This document shows positions 9,886-18,502 of a stretch of 64,000 nucleotides of DNA, piece by piece. The translations under genes were made by a program, and so were the position numbers. Within the stretch, counting starts at the first letter, position 1, and every line of letters begins with the position of its first letter. The notes beneath the pieces were generated by a model. The model saw nothing but the letters and a program-made list of their open reading frames with translations, searched no databases and was not told where the DNA came from. Source of the stretch: Psychrosphaera haliotis (GTDB lineage Bacteria > Pseudomonadota > Gammaproteobacteria > Enterobacterales > Alteromonadaceae); the NCBI RefSeq assembly GCF_009728465.1, contig NZ_WOCD01000001.1, positions 1 through 64,000 of the forward strand. Direction: 5' to 3'.

Positions 9886-10287
9886 ATGCTTAATAATCTT
9901 ATAAACGAAAAAACAGAATATCAGTTTAACCCTTTGAATAATATTACTAAAAGTGACATTGGACTAATACCTTTACTAAAGTTATATAGTACCCAAGCCG
10001 GTTGGATTTTACTTATTGCCCCTGATGGTCGCCCAACAAAAGAGTTTTTAACTCGCAATAGTATAGATGTTAATAAGGTAATTGTTTTTCAAAAGAAACA
10101 TTGCCAAGACGTATTTTTTACTGCGAGTGAAGCAATTAAACATCACAATTGCTCAGCTATAATCTTTTGGGAAGACGCACTATCTTCAGAACAGCAAAAA
10201 TCAATCTATTTAAAAGGGGCCGATTCGGAAGTAGCGATTCACGCTATAAAATCTGATAACATTGAGGGCGCACTGCAAGCTCATTAA
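9886..10287 (+). CDS. sulA: SulA-like SOS cell-division inhibitor
   Basis: 133 residues from the ATG at 9886. The arrangement matches SulA: LIPLLKLYSTQAGWILLIAP (compare the LLPLL…W.LWL.P region of E. coli SulA), then a KVIVFQ strand and an AIKHHNCSAIIFWEDAL strand. SulA blocks FtsZ polymerisation during the SOS response. Sequence similarity is weak, so the function rests partly on the LexA-type operator immediately upstream. A TTG at 9823 would extend the frame by 21 codons but would place the operator inside the coding region, so I chose the ATG. The ribosome site is weak. It is divergent from the 7TM/EAL gene and followed by ychJ. Confidence 0.65.
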   Translation: MLNNLINEKTEYQFNPLNNITKSDIGLIPLLKLYSTQAGWILLIAPDGRPTKEFLTRNSIDVNKVIVFQKKHCQDVFFTASEAIKHHNCSAIIFWEDALSSEQQKSIYLKGADSEVAIHAIKSDNIEGALQAH

Positions 10288-10325
10288 TTTGGGGCTGTTA
10301 CTACTCATTTATAAGGCGTTAAATA

Positions 10326-10775
10326 TTGTCACCCTGTTTGTGTAAATCTAAAGAAGTCTCGTGCCCTTGTCAGGATATTATCTCTGCTAAGCGTAACGCG
10401 GATAACCCATTGCAATTAATGCGCTCTCGTTATGTTGCATTTGCTACTGGCACTAGTGATTATTTATACCAAACAAGTTCTAACAAACTAAAGTTAGAGT
10501 TAACTGAACAAGATCTAAAAGCAGCGTGTATGAGTTGTCACTTTATAGGTCTTACAATTGTTGAAGCTACAGACACTACTGTAGAGTTTAAAGCGGATTT
10601 TATTGCAGACGGTTATTTACAACAAATACATGAACAGTCATATTTTGTAATAGAGGATGACGCGTGGAAATACGATAGTGGAGAACTGTTTGATACACCA
10701 ATCATCAAAATTGAACGCAATGAACAATGCCCATGCGGTTCAGGTAAAAAATTTAAAAAGTGTCACGCAAAATAA
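10326..10775 (+). CDS. ychJ: YchJ family protein with C-terminal SEC-C motif
   Basis: 149-residue member of the YchJ/UPF0225 family. It has an N-terminal Cys cluster (CLCKSKEVSCPC), the family block LMRSRYVAFATG at residues 31-42, and a C-terminal SEC-C zinc-binding motif CPCGSGKKFKKC at about residues 136-147. The molecular function is unknown; SEC-C motifs bind zinc and often sit on proteins that touch ribosomes or unfolded proteins. The start is TTG at 10326, because an in-frame stop lies two codons upstream and no ATG is available before the Cys cluster. It follows the sulA-like gene by 38 bases. Confidence 0.85.
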   Translation: MSPCLCKSKEVSCPCQDIISAKRNADNPLQLMRSRYVAFATGTSDYLYQTSSNKLKLELTEQDLKAACMSCHFIGLTIVEATDTTVEFKADFIADGYLQQIHEQSYFVIEDDAWKYDSGELFDTPIIKIERNEQCPCGSGKKFKKCHAK

Positions 10776-10799
10776 AAGCCAGCACATGGCTGACTTTTA
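10774..10799. terminator. Probable terminator between ychJ and ppsA
   Basis: A short stem AGCCA (10777-10781) / TGGCT (10787-10791) is flanked by AAAA on the left and GACTTTT on the right, so it can work for both converging genes. The stem is only five base pairs, so confidence is moderate. Confidence 0.5.
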
Positions 10800-10824
10800 C
10801 TAAGGTGCGTCTTGTACTATTGGG

Positions 10825-13206
10825 TTAAGAACGTTTTTGTTCTTGTTCCGCTAAATACAACCATGTTTCTAATACTGTATCTGGGTTTAAAGAAACAGAG
10901 TCAATACCCTCTTCTACTAACCAGTTTGCAAAGTCTTCATGATCTGAAGGCCCTTGACCACAAATACCTACGTATTTACCGGCTTTTTTCGCTGCTCTAA
11001 TCGCCATAGATAATAAAGCTTTAACGGCTTCATTACGCTCATCAAATAAGTGTGCAATTAAACCTGAATCACGGTCTAAACCTAACGTCAGCTGTGTTAA
11101 ATCGTTTGAACCAATTGAGAACCCATCAAAGTACTCTAGGAATTGGTCAGCCAACAATGCATTAGATGGCAACTCGCACATCATAATAACTCTAAGGCCA
11201 TTTTCACCGCGCTTTAAGCCATGTTCGTCTAGTAACTCAGCAACTTGTTTTGCTTCACCAACGGTTCTTACAAATGGGATCATTACTTCTACATTTGTTA
11301 GGCCCATTTCATTACGAACACGTTTTAATGCTTCACACTCAAGCGCAAAACAATCACGGAAGCTGTCAGAGATATATCGAGAAGCTCCTCGATAGCCAAT
11401 CATTGGGTTTTCTTCGTCTGGTTCGTACTGCTCACCGCCAACTAAGTTAGCGTATTCGTTTGATTTAAAATCAGACATACGAACGATAACTTTTTGAGGA
11501 TAAAAAGCAGCTGCTAAAGTGGCAATGCCTTCTTTTAATTTGTTGATGTAAAACTCAACTGGTGACTCATAACCCGCAATCAATTCGTCGATTTCATCTT
11601 TAACGTCAGTTGGTTGCACATCATAGTTTAATAGTGCTTTAGGGTGCACACCAATCATACGGTTAATAATGAATTCTAAACGAGCTAAACCAATACCTGC
11701 GTGCGGTAACCTAGCAAAGTCAAATGCACGGTCAGGGTTACCTACGTTCATCATTACTTTCACTGGTAAGTCAGGCATTTCATCTACTTTTGAGGTTACC
11801 ACTTCAAATGGTAAAACTTCTCCGTAAATGTAACCTGTGTCGCCTTCTGCACACGATACTGTTACTTCATCACCTGTGGTAATTAAAGACGTTGCATCGC
11901 CACAACCTACTACAGCTGGAATTCCTAGTTCACGAGCAATGATTGCTGCGTGACAAGTACGCCCACCACGGTTAGTTACAATCGCAGAAGCTCGCTTCAT
12001 GATAGGTTCCCAATCTGGGTCAGTCATGTCTGTAACTAGGACATCGCCAGGCTTGATTTGATCCATCTCAGCAATAGACTTAAGAACTTTAGCTTCACCC
12101 GAACCGACTTTATGACCAATAGCACGACCTGTACACTTAACAGTACCTCGGCGCTCTAATTGGAAAGTCTCGATTACATTCGCTTCTTCGTTACTACGAA
12201 CGGTTTCCGGTCTAGCTTGAACAATATAAAGTTGGTTATCTAAACCGTCTTTGGCCCATTCAATATCCATTGGACGGCCGTAATGTTGTTCAATAATAAC
12301 GGCTTGTTTTGCAAGCTCCATTACTTCTTCTTCTGTTAATGAAAACTCATTTGCTTTGTTTACATCAACATCTTCAATTTTTACTTGCTTACCGTGCTCT
12401 TGAGTATCGGCATAAACCATTTGAATAGCTTTGCTACCCATAGTTTTTCTCACTACAGCTGGGCGACCCGCTTTTAGTGTTGGTTTATGTACGTAAAACT
12501 CATCAGGGTTTACTGCGCCTTGAACAACCATTTCGCCTAAGCCAAACGCTGACGTTACAAATACAACGTCTTCAAAGCCTGATTCAGTGTCGATAGAGAA
12601 CATAACACCTGAAGAAGAACGGTCAGAGCGCACCATGCGCTGAATGCCCGCTGATAATGCCACGCCTTTGTGGTCATAACCTTGGTGTACGCGATAAGAA
12701 ATAGCTCGGTCATTAAACAAAGATGCAAAAACGTGCTTAACGGCAACTTTTACTGCGTCTAAACCTTTTACATTAAGGAAAGTTTCTTGTTGACCGGCAA
12801 ATGATGCATCTGGCATGTCTTCGGCAGTGGCAGAAGAACGAACCGCAAATGACGCTTGCTCGCCTAATTCACCTGCTAATTTTTCATAAGACTCTGCTAA
12901 CGCTGATTCTAATGCAGGTGTAAACGGAGTCTCAATGATCCAGTTTCTAATTTGCTCACCTGCTTTTGTTAGTGCAGCAATATCATCTACATCTAACGTA
13001 TCAAGGATATTATGAATCCTTGCTTCTAAACCACTTTGTTCTAAAAATTCATTAAACGCGAAAGACGTTGTGGCAAATCCACCCGGCACTTTCACTCCAG
13101 CATTGGCGAGGTTACTGATCATTTCGCCTAATGACGCATTTTTACCGCCAACTTGGTTGACGTCGTTCATTCCTAATTCTTGATACCAGAGTACATATTC
13201 CTGCAC
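10825..13206 (-). CDS. ppsA: Phosphoenolpyruvate synthase
   Basis: 793-residue gluconeogenic enzyme: pyruvate + ATP + water to phosphoenolpyruvate + AMP + phosphate. The N-terminal nucleotide-binding domain opens with [20 protein letters not shown]; the swivelling phosphohistidine domain carries [20 protein letters not shown] with the catalytic His near residue 423; the C-terminal barrel contains [17 protein letters not shown] and the active-site Cys in GICGQGPSD. Length equals the E. coli enzyme (792). It is divergent from ppsR, which encodes its regulator, with 176 bases between; this pairing is conserved in gammaproteobacteria. Confidence 0.98.
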   Translation of the reverse strand: MQEYVLWYQELGMNDVNQVGGKNASLGEMISNLANAGVKVPGGFATTSFAFNEFLEQSGLEARIHNILDTLDVDDIAALTKAGEQIRNWIIETPFTPALESALAESYEKLAGELGEQASFAVRSSATAEDMPDASFAGQQETFLNVKGLDAVKVAVKHVFASLFNDRAISYRVHQGYDHKGVALSAGIQRMVRSDRSSSGVMFSIDTESGFEDVVFVTSAFGLGEMVVQGAVNPDEFYVHKPTLKAGRPAVVRKTMGSKAIQMVYADTQEHGKQVKIEDVDVNKANEFSLTEEEVMELAKQAVIIEQHYGRPMDIEWAKDGLDNQLYIVQARPETVRSNEEANVIETFQLERRGTVKCTGRAIGHKVGSGEAKVLKSIAEMDQIKPGDVLVTDMTDPDWEPIMKRASAIVTNRGGRTCHAAIIARELGIPAVVGCGDATSLITTGDEVTVSCAEGDTGYIYGEVLPFEVVTSKVDEMPDLPVKVMMNVGNPDRAFDFARLPHAGIGLARLEFIINRMIGVHPKALLNYDVQPTDVKDEIDELIAGYESPVEFYINKLKEGIATLAAAFYPQKVIVRMSDFKSNEYANLVGGEQYEPDEENPMIGYRGASRYISDSFRDCFALECEALKRVRNEMGLTNVEVMIPFVRTVGEAKQVAELLDEHGLKRGENGLRVIMMCELPSNALLADQFLEYFDGFSIGSNDLTQLTLGLDRDSGLIAHLFDERNEAVKALLSMAIRAAKKAGKYVGICGQGPSDHEDFANWLVEEGIDSVSLNPDTVLETWLYLAEQEQKRS

Positions 13207-13382
13207 GTGACATTCTCCACTAATTTTAATAAGTTTTGAGATAAAATAGAGTTCGAAGCCTATTTTGTTATATGATTTGTATTATTACAAAAAGACTTAC
13301 AAACGCGAGCGCATTCTACACAACCAACCTCAATTGGTAAAATTTAAATGCACTTGAAAATTTATTACTACAAAGGACAACT

Positions 13383-14195
13383 ATGACTCGCACTGCATTT
13401 TATGTTTCAGATGGCACCGCCATTACTGCTGAAACCATTGGCCATGCTACCTTGTCTCAATATGACTTTACGATAGAGCATATAACAGTGCCATTTATTG
13501 AAAGTGATGAAAAAGCTAATCTATTAAAAGAGCAGATAAATAGACGTTTTAAAACTACAGGTCATCGCCCTTTTGTATTTCATACCTTCGTAGATAAGTC
13601 ATTAGCTGAAAAAATTGCAGACTCTCATTCAATATGTTTTGACGTATTGGAACCATTTTCAAAAGTAATTAGCGATAAGCTAAACGTTCCAGCAAATCCC
13701 GTTAAGCATAGAACGCACTCTATTAAAGAGCATAAATATGACGCTCGAATAGAAGCGATGAACTTTGCTCTTACTAACGATGACGGCCAAACAACTGATA
13801 ATTATAAAGATGCCGATGTAATATTAGTTGGAGTGTCTCGAAGTGGTAAAACACCTACCAGTATTTATTTAGCGCTCCAGTACGGAATTAAAGCAGCAAA
13901 CTACCCTTTTACTGAAGATGACATGGAAGACTTTAAACTGTCTGCGGTTCTGAAAGAAAACAAACGTAAGATCTTTGGACTTACCATTGAACCAAATAGA
14001 CTTGCTGCAATAAGAAATGAGCGTTATGCAAACAGTAAATACGCTTCTCTAAGGCAGTGCAGAATGGAATTGCGTGAAGTTGAGCGCATGTATAAAGGCA
14101 ATAAAATACCTTTTATCAATACCACGCACTTTTCGGTTGAAGAGATATCGGCAAAAATAATTTCAGCAATGAAGTTAGCCCGACACAACCATTAA
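13383..14195 (+). CDS. ppsR: PEP synthase regulatory protein (bifunctional kinase/pyrophosphorylase)
   Basis: 270-residue DUF299 protein. PpsR switches PEP synthase off by ADP-dependent phosphorylation of a Thr next to the catalytic His, and on again by phosphate-dependent dephosphorylation. It shows the family opening FYVSDGTAITAETIGHA and the P-loop-like GVSRSGKTPTSIYLA near residue 150. The ATG at 13383 follows a good ribosome site (AAAGGA). The partner gene ppsA lies divergently upstream, and its target motif GGRTCHA is intact. The last 21 bases overlap the end of the converging DUF1624 gene. Confidence 0.97.
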   Translation: MTRTAFYVSDGTAITAETIGHATLSQYDFTIEHITVPFIESDEKANLLKEQINRRFKTTGHRPFVFHTFVDKSLAEKIADSHSICFDVLEPFSKVISDKLNVPANPVKHRTHSIKEHKYDARIEAMNFALTNDDGQTTDNYKDADVILVGVSRSGKTPTSIYLALQYGIKAANYPFTEDDMEDFKLSAVLKENKRKIFGLTIEPNRLAAIRNERYANSKYASLRQCRMELREVERMYKGNKIPFINTTHFSVEEISAKIISAMKLARHNH

Positions 14196-14891
14196 TACGC
14201 CATACATTAAAGGCTGGTGAATAAGGTAAATGATAAGACTATGTTTGCCAGCCCAATTTAAAAACGAATTAAATTTAGACTGAGTGACATTAATATTTAG
14301 CAAACTGCGGCTAATAAAAACATTGCACTGTATTACATAACCGAGCGCAATCCCCCACAACACAACACCAAACCAAGGAAATAATGGTGCGTAATCTAGC
14401 GCTGGGCGCACGTATTCAACCATTCCTATCCAATGTAACCAGTTAGAATCAAACAGCTTTGTTTCAACAAAGTGGCCTAGTGCAAAAATAGTGGTGCCAG
14501 CGATAGCACTTAGCTTAGGTCGATTTATGAATAGCAGGCCTAACCAACTGGCTAGTAAAATAAGATGTAAAATACCAAACAAAGTGGCTTTTTGCGGAGC
14601 AATAAAATAAGAGGAAATTGTCACAACTGCACTGGCTAAACCTAGTTGCAGGGTTCTAACCTTCACGTTTTTAACGTTTATTTTTTTGTAATGAACAAAC
14701 TGTAAACTGAGGCCAACTAACAGTAAAAAACTTATAACAATAACGTAACGAAACGGTACCCAATAACCAGTACCAAATACCGTATCAATATAACCAAAAA
14801 CATCTAGGTCGTAACATAGGTGATAAATCACCATTAACAAAATTGCGAAACCCCGAAACCAATCAATAACGGGATAACGCACATTGTTCAT
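14175..14891 (-). CDS. DUF1624/heparan-alpha-glucosaminide N-acetyltransferase-like membrane protein
   Basis: 238-residue integral membrane protein with about seven to eight hydrophobic helices. The N-terminal block IDWFRGFAILLMVIYHLCYD carries the Arg and His conserved in this acyltransferase-like superfamily; the C-terminal block KHSLIIYLIHQPLMYG is also typical. The reaction is not known for bacterial members; transfer of an acyl group across the membrane is the family-level expectation. I chose the ATG at 14891, four bases after the DAHP synthase stop, over an in-frame ATG at 14918 that would overlap that gene. It is probably cotranscribed with the DAHP synthase gene. Confidence 0.78.
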   Translation of the reverse strand: MNNVRYPVIDWFRGFAILLMVIYHLCYDLDVFGYIDTVFGTGYWVPFRYVIVISFLLLVGLSLQFVHYKKINVKNVKVRTLQLGLASAVVTISSYFIAPQKATLFGILHLILLASWLGLLFINRPKLSAIAGTTIFALGHFVETKLFDSNWLHWIGMVEYVRPALDYAPLFPWFGVVLWGIALGYVIQCNVFISRSLLNINVTQSKFNSFLNWAGKHSLIIYLIHQPLMYGVLMVVSG

Positions 14892-14895
14892 AACT

Positions 14896-16242
14896 TTATC
14901 TTGCGTCTTTAAGTGCATCTGTAATTAGAAACGCGAGTTCCAATACTTGATCGGCATTCAAACGAGGATCACATTGTGTTTCATAACGCTTGCTTAAATC
15001 AGCTTCACTTAAACCGTAAGCACCACCGGTACATTCTGTAACGTGTTGACCTGTCATTTCAAAGTGAACACCGCCAGCCCAAGTGCCTTCCGCTTTATGA
15101 ACGCTAAAGAAGTCTTGAATTTCAGTTAGTACCGCATCAAAGTTACGTGTTTTATAACCGTTGCTGGCTTTAATTGTATTGCCATGCATTGGATCTGAAC
15201 TCCATACAACATGACGACCTTCTTGCTTCACACGTTGCACAAGTGCTGGTAACTTCTTACCAATAACATCAGCGCCCATACGAGTAATCAAGGTTAAACG
15301 ACCAGGTACATTATTTGGGTTTAATGCATCAATTAGTTTAATAAGTTCATCAGGTTGCATACCTGGACCTACTTTAACGCCAATCGGGTTATTAATGCCT
15401 TTGAAAAACTCAATGTGTGCATGATCTAATTGACGCGTACGCTCACCAATCCAAACCATGTGCGCAGAGCAGTCGTACCATTTATCCGTTAAATGATCTT
15501 TACGCGTTAACGCTTGTTCGTAGTTAAGAAGCAATGCCTCATGCGACGTAAACAGTTGCGTTTCTTTAATCATTGGCGTCGTTTCAGACGTAAGTCCTAT
15601 AACTTGCATGAAATCTAGCGTTTCTTTTAACTGATCAGCTAAATGCTGGTAACGGTCTCTGTTTGGATTTGACTCAACAAAGCTCATGTTCCAACGGTTT
15701 ACTTGATGCAAGTCTGCTAGTCCACCTTGTGCAAAGGCTCTTAACAAATTCAGTGTTGATGCAGAGTGATGGTAAGCTGTCACTAAACGTTGAGGATCAG
15801 GTTCACGAGCTAACTCATTAAACTCAAAACTATTCACTATGTCGCCACGGTAACTTGGCAGTTTAACACCGTTAACTTCTTCTAAGTCCGACGAACGAGG
15901 TTTAGCATATTGACCTGCAACACGAGCAATCTTAGTTACCGGTACTTTACCACCGAAGGTAAGTACTACGGCCATTTGCAACATAACTTTAAATGTATCG
16001 CGAATATTTGTCGCACTAAAATCACTAAAGGATTCCGCGCAATCACCACCTTGTAGTAAAAATCCACGGCCATTAGCTACTTCGCCTAATTGACGATGTA
16101 ATTCTCTAGTCTCTTCTGCAAAAACTAGAGGAGGAAACGAATGAATTTGAGCTTCTACATTCGCTAATAATTCTTTATCTTTATACGTTGGCTGTTGCTG
16201 TATTGGCAACGTTCTCCAACTTTCGGGAGTCCAATTGGTCAC
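14896..16242 (-). CDS. Class II 3-deoxy-7-phosphoheptulonate (DAHP) synthase
   Basis: 448-residue enzyme for the first step of the shikimate pathway: phosphoenolpyruvate + erythrose 4-phosphate to DAHP. It is the class II (plant/mycobacterial) form and not the E. coli AroF/G/H form, as shown by [22 protein letters not shown] (metal-binding Cys), [25 protein letters not shown] and [15 protein letters not shown]. It contains a complete set of conserved residues as far as I can see. The phosphatase gene lies 14 bases upstream and the DUF1624 gene directly downstream, all on the same strand. Confidence 0.95.
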   Translation of the reverse strand: MTNWTPESWRTLPIQQQPTYKDKELLANVEAQIHSFPPLVFAEETRELHRQLGEVANGRGFLLQGGDCAESFSDFSATNIRDTFKVMLQMAVVLTFGGKVPVTKIARVAGQYAKPRSSDLEEVNGVKLPSYRGDIVNSFEFNELAREPDPQRLVTAYHHSASTLNLLRAFAQGGLADLHQVNRWNMSFVESNPNRDRYQHLADQLKETLDFMQVIGLTSETTPMIKETQLFTSHEALLLNYEQALTRKDHLTDKWYDCSAHMVWIGERTRQLDHAHIEFFKGINNPIGVKVGPGMQPDELIKLIDALNPNNVPGRLTLITRMGADVIGKKLPALVQRVKQEGRHVVWSSDPMHGNTIKASNGYKTRNFDAVLTEIQDFFSVHKAEGTWAGGVHFEMTGQHVTECTGGAYGLSEADLSKRYETQCDPRLNADQVLELAFLITDALKDAR

Positions 16243-16256
16243 TTAATACCCTTAGT

Positions 16257-16742
16257 TTAATTAGGTTCGTTTTTAATTTGATGAAGAAGACCATCGCTTG
16301 CGTCTTCAATGAGGTCCAAAACAAATTCAAATCCGGCGGCACCACCATAGTATGGATCAGGTACTTCACTTTCGTCAGCGTACGTCTGACAAAACTCAGT
16401 CATTAACCTTACTTTAGGTTGGTACTCTTCTGGGCAGCGCTCTATTAAATCTGAAAAATTTGCGTTATCCATTGCTAGGATAAGGTCAAACTTTTCAAAG
16501 TCATGTTGCTCTACTTTTCTCGCGGAAATTTCTGTGAAGTCATATCCTCTATTTTCACCTACTTTTTGAGAACGACTATCAGGGCGTGCACCTTGATGAT
16601 ATGCCGCTGTGCCTGCGCTATCCACAGTTATATCAAACCCAGCGTTTTTAGATTTATGTCTAAAAACAGCATGAGCTGATGGTGAACGACAAATATTGCC
16701 TAAACACACGAAAAGTACAGAATTAATAGAAGCTAATGTCAC
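16257..16742 (-). CDS. Low-molecular-weight protein-tyrosine phosphatase
   Basis: 161 residues. The P-loop VCLGNICRS (nucleophile Cys13, Arg19) and the general acid loop DPYYGG near residue 129 are intact, so it should be catalytically active. Bacterial members dephosphorylate tyrosine kinases of capsule assembly, arginine-phosphorylated proteins or other targets; no partner kinase is visible here, so the substrate is open. It is 14 bases upstream of the DAHP synthase gene and probably leads that operon. Confidence 0.93.
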   Translation of the reverse strand: MTLASINSVLFVCLGNICRSPSAHAVFRHKSKNAGFDITVDSAGTAAYHQGARPDSRSQKVGENRGYDFTEISARKVEQHDFEKFDLILAMDNANFSDLIERCPEEYQPKVRLMTEFCQTYADESEVPDPYYGGAAGFEFVLDLIEDASDGLLHQIKNEPN

Positions 16743-16907
16743 TTAACAGATAACCTTGTTTGAAATTTAAACTAAGTGGTTTAACAAAAAAATGTAGGAC
16801 AAAAAGAAAAGGGTCAAAAGACATCTTACTTGCCAAACCTATGTCCCCATTAAGCCATACTGTAAGGAATATTTAAACTATTTCTGACAGGAAAATAGAG
16901 TGTATAT

Positions 16908-16937
16908 ACTAATAATTTATTATTTTTAGTTATTAGT
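16908..16937. promoter_or_regulatory. Inverted repeat, possible operator upstream of the MATE gene
   Basis: ACTAATAA (16908-16915) and TTATTAGT (16930-16937) form a perfect 8-bp inverted repeat with a 14-base spacer. It lies 70 bases before the MATE start and just after a -35-like CTGACA (16884-16889) with TATACT at 16905-16910 (15-base spacer, short). It could be a repressor site on the pump promoter, but AT-rich repeats can occur by chance. Confidence 0.35.
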
Positions 16938-17007
16938 CGCCAAATAACTCAAATCAACAGATTATTTCTAGCCATCATTAGTGATTAAATAGATAATAAA
17001 GCACCCT

Positions 17008-18417
17008 ATGCGATACAGAAGTGCTTCAATGACCCAAGTGAAATCAAAACTGTTTGATTTAAATGAAACTCGACACCTTTTAAAGCTGGCCATTCCGCTT
17101 TTAATTACCCAAGTAATTACGGCATTAATGCTATTTACAGATACTGTTATTGCGAGTCAGTTAAGCCACGTTGATATGGCCTCGGTTTCCGTTGCAACTA
17201 GTTTGTGGGGACCTGTTGTTTTTTCTATCCAAGGACTGCTAATTGCCGTCACTCCCGTAGTAGCACAACTCCTAGGGGCTTCAGGCTCTAATAATGATAC
17301 AAAACCACTTGTTTCAACGCTTTATCAGGGAATGTACCTCGCGTTAATTGTTTGCTTTTTTGTGGTACTAATTTATCAGTTTGTAAACGTACCGCTTGAT
17401 AACCTAGATTTAGAACCTGAACTCCATGAAAAATCTTTAGGTTATTTGCAGTTTGCTATTTGGGGCATATTACCAACCTGTTTATTTTTTGTTTTCAGAA
17501 GCTTTTTTGAAGGCATAGGCTTAACTACTCCAGCTTTGATTACCGGCGTAATTGGTTTAATTCTTAACATTCCTCTCAATTATATTTTTGTTTTTGGTGA
17601 GTTTGGCATGCCACAACTTGGTGGAGCGGGCAGCGGATTAGCTACCGCCATCATTCAGTGGATAAGCTTTATTGTGCTTTTAATTTATTTACACAAAGGC
17701 AAAAAGCTTAAACCAATGAAAGTATTTAGCCGTTTTGAAAAACCAAATTTAGAAAAAATTAAAAGCCTGTCTCGAATCGGCTTACCTATTTTTGTATCAC
17801 TTTTATTTGAAACTACCTTATTCGCATTTTCAGCGTTAGCGATTGCACCACTAGGCGCAATTGCTATTGCTGGTCACCAAGTTGCATTTAGTTACAGTAG
17901 CGTTGTATTTATGGCTCCGCTAAGTTTATCTATGGCGGCCACTATTCGCATTGGTTACTTAAAAGGTTTTGGCGATATAAATATGCTTAAACAGGCAATT
18001 AAAACATGCTTTGTTTTAGCCGCAGCATTTGGTTCATTTGTAATGCTAATAACTTATCTGTTCAGAGACTCAATCATTTCTATGTATACCGAGCAACCTG
18101 AAGTAGTTGCCCTCGCCTCTAGTATTTTAATCATTACCGCTATATACCAATTACCAGACGCCGTTCAGGTAATGTGTGCGGGTATTTTTAAAGGATTAAA
18201 AATCACTAAGCCTCTGCTTTATATTACCTTTATTGCCTACTGGCCGTTAGGTTTTGGACTTGGTTATATGCTTGGCAGAACCGATATACTTGTGCCAGCA
18301 ATGGGACCGGCCGGATTTTGGTGGGGAATTGTTTTAGGTTTAACCGCCGCGTCAGTAATGTTCTTCTACTGGCTCAGAAAAACACTTAAACACCCAGATA
18401 CGTTTTTACCTGATTAG
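17008..18417 (+). CDS. MATE-family multidrug efflux transporter (NorM type)
   Basis: 469-residue inner-membrane protein with about twelve hydrophobic helices in two MATE repeats. Typical blocks are LAIPLLITQVITALMLFTDT in the first helix, FFEGIGLTTPALITG, IGLPIFVSLLFET at the start of the second repeat, and GHQVAFSYSSVVFMAPLSLS. Members export cationic drugs in exchange for sodium or protons. Two starts are possible: ATG 17008 or ATG 17029 (MTQVKSK, 462 residues); neither has a strong ribosome site. A terminator follows and is shared with putA. Confidence 0.92.
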   Translation: MRYRSASMTQVKSKLFDLNETRHLLKLAIPLLITQVITALMLFTDTVIASQLSHVDMASVSVATSLWGPVVFSIQGLLIAVTPVVAQLLGASGSNNDTKPLVSTLYQGMYLALIVCFFVVLIYQFVNVPLDNLDLEPELHEKSLGYLQFAIWGILPTCLFFVFRSFFEGIGLTTPALITGVIGLILNIPLNYIFVFGEFGMPQLGGAGSGLATAIIQWISFIVLLIYLHKGKKLKPMKVFSRFEKPNLEKIKSLSRIGLPIFVSLLFETTLFAFSALAIAPLGAIAIAGHQVAFSYSSVVFMAPLSLSMAATIRIGYLKGFGDINMLKQAIKTCFVLAAAFGSFVMLITYLFRDSIISMYTEQPEVVALASSILIITAIYQLPDAVQVMCAGIFKGLKITKPLLYITFIAYWPLGFGLGYMLGRTDILVPAMGPAGFWWGIVLGLTAASVMFFYWLRKTLKHPDTFLPD

Positions 18418-18465
18418 GCCGTTTCCATTTGGAATGGTTAAAAGCTAACGTCATTTACCAATAAA

Positions 18466-18490
18466 AAAGCCCGCTTAAAGCGGGCTTTTT
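18466..18490. terminator. Bidirectional terminator between the MATE gene and putA
   Basis: AAGCCCGCTT/AAAGCGGGCTT forms a strong GC-rich stem at about 18467-18487, flanked by an A run on the left and a T run on the right. It can therefore end transcription of both converging genes. Confidence 0.9.
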
Positions 18491-18502
18491 ACTAACTATA
18501 AA

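Noticed and set aside
9823..9886. Longer sulA-like protein from TTG 9823.
   Set aside because: It would put the LexA-type operator inside the coding region and has no ribosome site.
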